Assembly (NCBI GenBank): GCA_024642325.1 | Contig: JAHEBI010000101.1 | Span: forward strand, 1 to 7,667 | DNA: 7,667 nucleotides | Direction: 5' to 3' | From: Eudoraea sp. | Lineage (GTDB): Bacteria > Bacteroidota > Bacteroidia > Flavobacteriales > Flavobacteriaceae | Part shown: positions 6,704-7,667 of the stretch, in pieces | How the letters are laid out: every line of letters begins with the position of its first letter | How positions within the stretch are numbered: position 1 is the first letter of the stretch | Notes under the pieces: generated by a model | Seen by the model: the letters and a program-made list of their open reading frames with translations, nothing else | Told to the model about the DNA's origin: nothing | Databases searched by the model: none | Position numbers and translations under genes: made by a program

Positions 6704-6928
6704 TTAATGTGATTATCTAACGTTAACTTCCAAAATAACTGCCTGTTTTTATAGGAATAAATGTCCCGGCAAATAATATGAAGGAGATGAAATATTCCAG
6801 TCATTTTACATCTTCAATTCTGTTTTAATAGTATTTTGACTACAAAATCAAGCAGTTGACCACATATTTTTTTTTTATTCACCAAAGTTTACCTCTTTTA
6901 CAGTCCCTAATCTTATAAATAAATTACC
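6704..6928. other. Intergenic spacer with a 10-base T tract
   Basis: This 225-bp AT-rich spacer lies between the DUF819 gene and the exported helical protein. It holds a direct repeat of TGATTA overlapping the DUF819 stop, an 8-bp palindrome TAACGTTA just after it, a weak AT hairpin ATTTTG-ACTA-CAAAAT (6833-6848) and a run of ten T (6867-6876) about 52 bases before the next ATG. No GC-rich terminator stem precedes the T run. No standard promoter or small gene is evident, although the promoter of the downstream gene should be here. Confidence 0.35.
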
Positions 6929-7471
6929 ATGACTACCAAATTCCTATTGTCCTTTACTTTTGTCCTGACCACTTTATGGGTATCTGCAAAATGCGACAAC
7001 ACCTATACTACGGCCTCCTATGCGCTAAACCATGCTAAGAAGTCTATTAGCTCCAAAAATTTTGATCATCAAAAATATTATGCCTACAAAGCCCTGGAAG
7101 CATTAGAAAAAGCTAGGAAACTGATCAATATATGCGGTTGTGATAAAGCCGTGGAGCCTATTTTAGATGGGATCGAAAATTTAGAAAAGGCCTCAGACCC
7201 AAAAGATTTTGAAATGGGCAGGTATTATACCAAAAAGGCTTTTGGCGATATTCAGAACCTGATCAGCCAATTAGACATCTATACGCAAGGTGGTATAGAG
7301 ACAATTGATGAATCGAATATTTCAATGGACACAGAAAGTGCGGACAAAAAATTATTGATTAAGGAATTGTCCGAAATTAAAAATCAGCAATTGATACTTG
7401 CCAGGAAACAGGAAATGCTGGAAGAACGGAGAAAGGTAATAGAAAAACAACTAATTACCTCCGGCTATTAA
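6929..7471 (+). CDS. Exported alpha-helical protein with tandem internal duplication and C-terminal coiled coil
   Basis: I do not recognise this 180-residue protein as a named family. Residues 1-20 form a Sec signal peptide with a good signal-peptidase I site (VSA, then KC), so the mature product is periplasmic or secreted and is not a lipoprotein. Residues 22-65 and 71-114 align without gaps at an offset of 49. Both begin with Cys-Asp and both carry Phe, Tyr-Tyr and Lys-Ala at the same spacing (F45/F94, YY50-51/YY99-100, KA54-55/KA103-104), which indicates an ancient duplication of a helical hairpin. The only cysteines are C22, C69 and C71. After a Gly/acidic linker (about 118-138), residues 139-176 form a Lys/Glu/Leu-rich predicted coiled coil, suggesting oligomerisation or a scaffold role. 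The gene is monocistronic by layout: a 225-bp spacer lies upstream and a strong terminator directly downstream. The function is unknown. Confidence 0.82.
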   Translation: MTTKFLLSFTFVLTTLWVSAKCDNTYTTASYALNHAKKSISSKNFDHQKYYAYKALEALEKARKLINICGCDKAVEPILDGIENLEKASDPKDFEMGRYYTKKAFGDIQNLISQLDIYTQGGIETIDESNISMDTESADKKLLIKELSEIKNQQLILARKQEMLEERRKVIEKQLITSGY

Positions 7472-7502
7472 ATACGCTATTTACGCTTAATCCCATACAA
7501 AG

Positions 7503-7524
7503 TAAGCCTGTTTTTACAGGCTTA
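7503..7524 (+). terminator. Intrinsic hairpin terminator
   Basis: A perfect 9-bp stem, TAAGCCTGT / ACAGGCTTA, with a TTTT loop is followed by TTTATT. It begins 31 bases after the stop of the exported helical protein and lies between two convergent genes. The T-rich side is downstream on the + strand, so it mainly ends that gene; the symmetric stem could also slow transcripts coming from the molybdenum hydroxylase gene. Confidence 0.85.
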
Positions 7525-7566
7525 TTTATTGCTTATTATACTATATAAAACGTAAAGATATTTTTG

Positions 7567-7667
7567 TTACCCTAAGATCCTGGCATGGGCCTTCAATTCA
7601 TGATTTTTGACAGGAAGCTCCCGGATACGGGTCCCGGTTGCATCAAAAATCGCATTGGCTAAGGCCG
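7567..7667 (-). CDS. Molybdopterin-binding hydroxylase large subunit (IorB/xanthine dehydrogenase-like), C-terminal fragment
   Basis: Reading the - strand from the window edge gives 32 residues to a TAA stop (7567-7569). The fragment includes ALANAIFDATGTRIRELP, the typical C-terminal signature of the molybdopterin-binding subunit of isoquinoline 1-oxidoreductase / aldehyde oxidase / xanthine dehydrogenase proteins, in which a helix carrying 'A(I/L)ANAIFDATG' is followed by a final 'R(I/L)RELP' strand. Such enzymes hydroxylate aromatic N-heterocycles or aldehydes with a Mo cofactor and partner with a 2Fe-2S subunit. The rest of the gene, and any partner, lies beyond the window. The residues after RELP (VKNHELKAHARILG) are a short variable tail. 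The identification rests on this one motif, which is strong but short. Confidence 0.78.
   Translation of the reverse strand, partial: ALANAIFDATGTRIRELPVKNHELKAHARILG

Noticed and set aside
6556..6804. Open frame antisense to the DUF819 3' end and spacer
   Set aside because: Most of it overlaps the conserved C-terminal DUF819 motif on the opposite strand, and it shows no domain or signal.
6833..6876. AT hairpin plus T run as a terminator for the DUF819 gene
   Set aside because: The stem is only six A/T-rich pairs and is separated from the T run by about 18 bases, so it should not terminate efficiently.
1..7667. CRISPR array, tRNA, insertion sequence or phage/defence genes
   Set aside because: No regularly spaced repeats, no cloverleaf sequence, no transposase or terminal inverted repeats, and every long reading frame is accounted for by other families.

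Overview
The window looks like a chromosomal segment from a member of the Bacteroidota, most likely a marine-type flavobacterium. The composition is AT-rich, start codons lack a clear Shine-Dalgarno sequence, and three of the exported proteins carry lipoprotein signal peptides. The gene families also fit that group: an AtsA-like sulfatase, a DUF819 permease and an IorB-type molybdenum hydroxylase. This assignment is inferred from gene content and style, not from a marker gene. I see no tRNA, rRNA, insertion sequence, CRISPR array or phage gene.

Layout: (1) positions 2-973 hold the C-terminal part of a formylglycine-type arylsulfatase on the + strand. (2) It converges on a 519-residue arylsulfotransferase-like lipoprotein on the - strand (1030-2589). 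(3) After a 238-bp divergent spacer comes a small alpha/beta-hydrolase lipoprotein on the + strand (2828-3454). (4) That gene converges, with an 8-bp gap, on a membrane-anchored protein with a degenerate CBS-like pair (3463-4302, - strand). (5) Upstream of the CBS gene, on the same strand, is an ElaC/RNase Z-like metallo-beta-lactamase-fold lipoprotein (4409-5353). (6) Across a divergent spacer that contains a nested dyad lies a DUF819 membrane transporter (5570-6703, + strand). (7) Next is an exported alpha-helical protein with an internal duplication (6929-7471, + strand), followed by a clean hairpin terminator (7503-7524). (8) The last 101 bases are the C-terminus of a molybdopterin-binding hydroxylase subunit on the - strand.

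How they might work together: most products act in the cell envelope. Two genes, the sulfatase and the arylsulfotransferase-like protein, belong to families handling sulfate esters. A third, the MBL lipoprotein, resembles a fold that includes MBL-type arylsulfatases. The molybdenum hydroxylase family often acts on aromatic heterocycles or aldehydes. A locus for aromatic sulfate or phenolic compounds is therefore a reasonable hypothesis. The genes face in alternating directions, however, and do not form one operon, so the link is inference only. I did not find a clearly new multi-gene system. The most distinctive items are the duplicated CD/FxxxxYYxxKA protein, the sulfate-ester family grouping, and the TM-hairpin/CBS-like protein next to the exported MBL protein.
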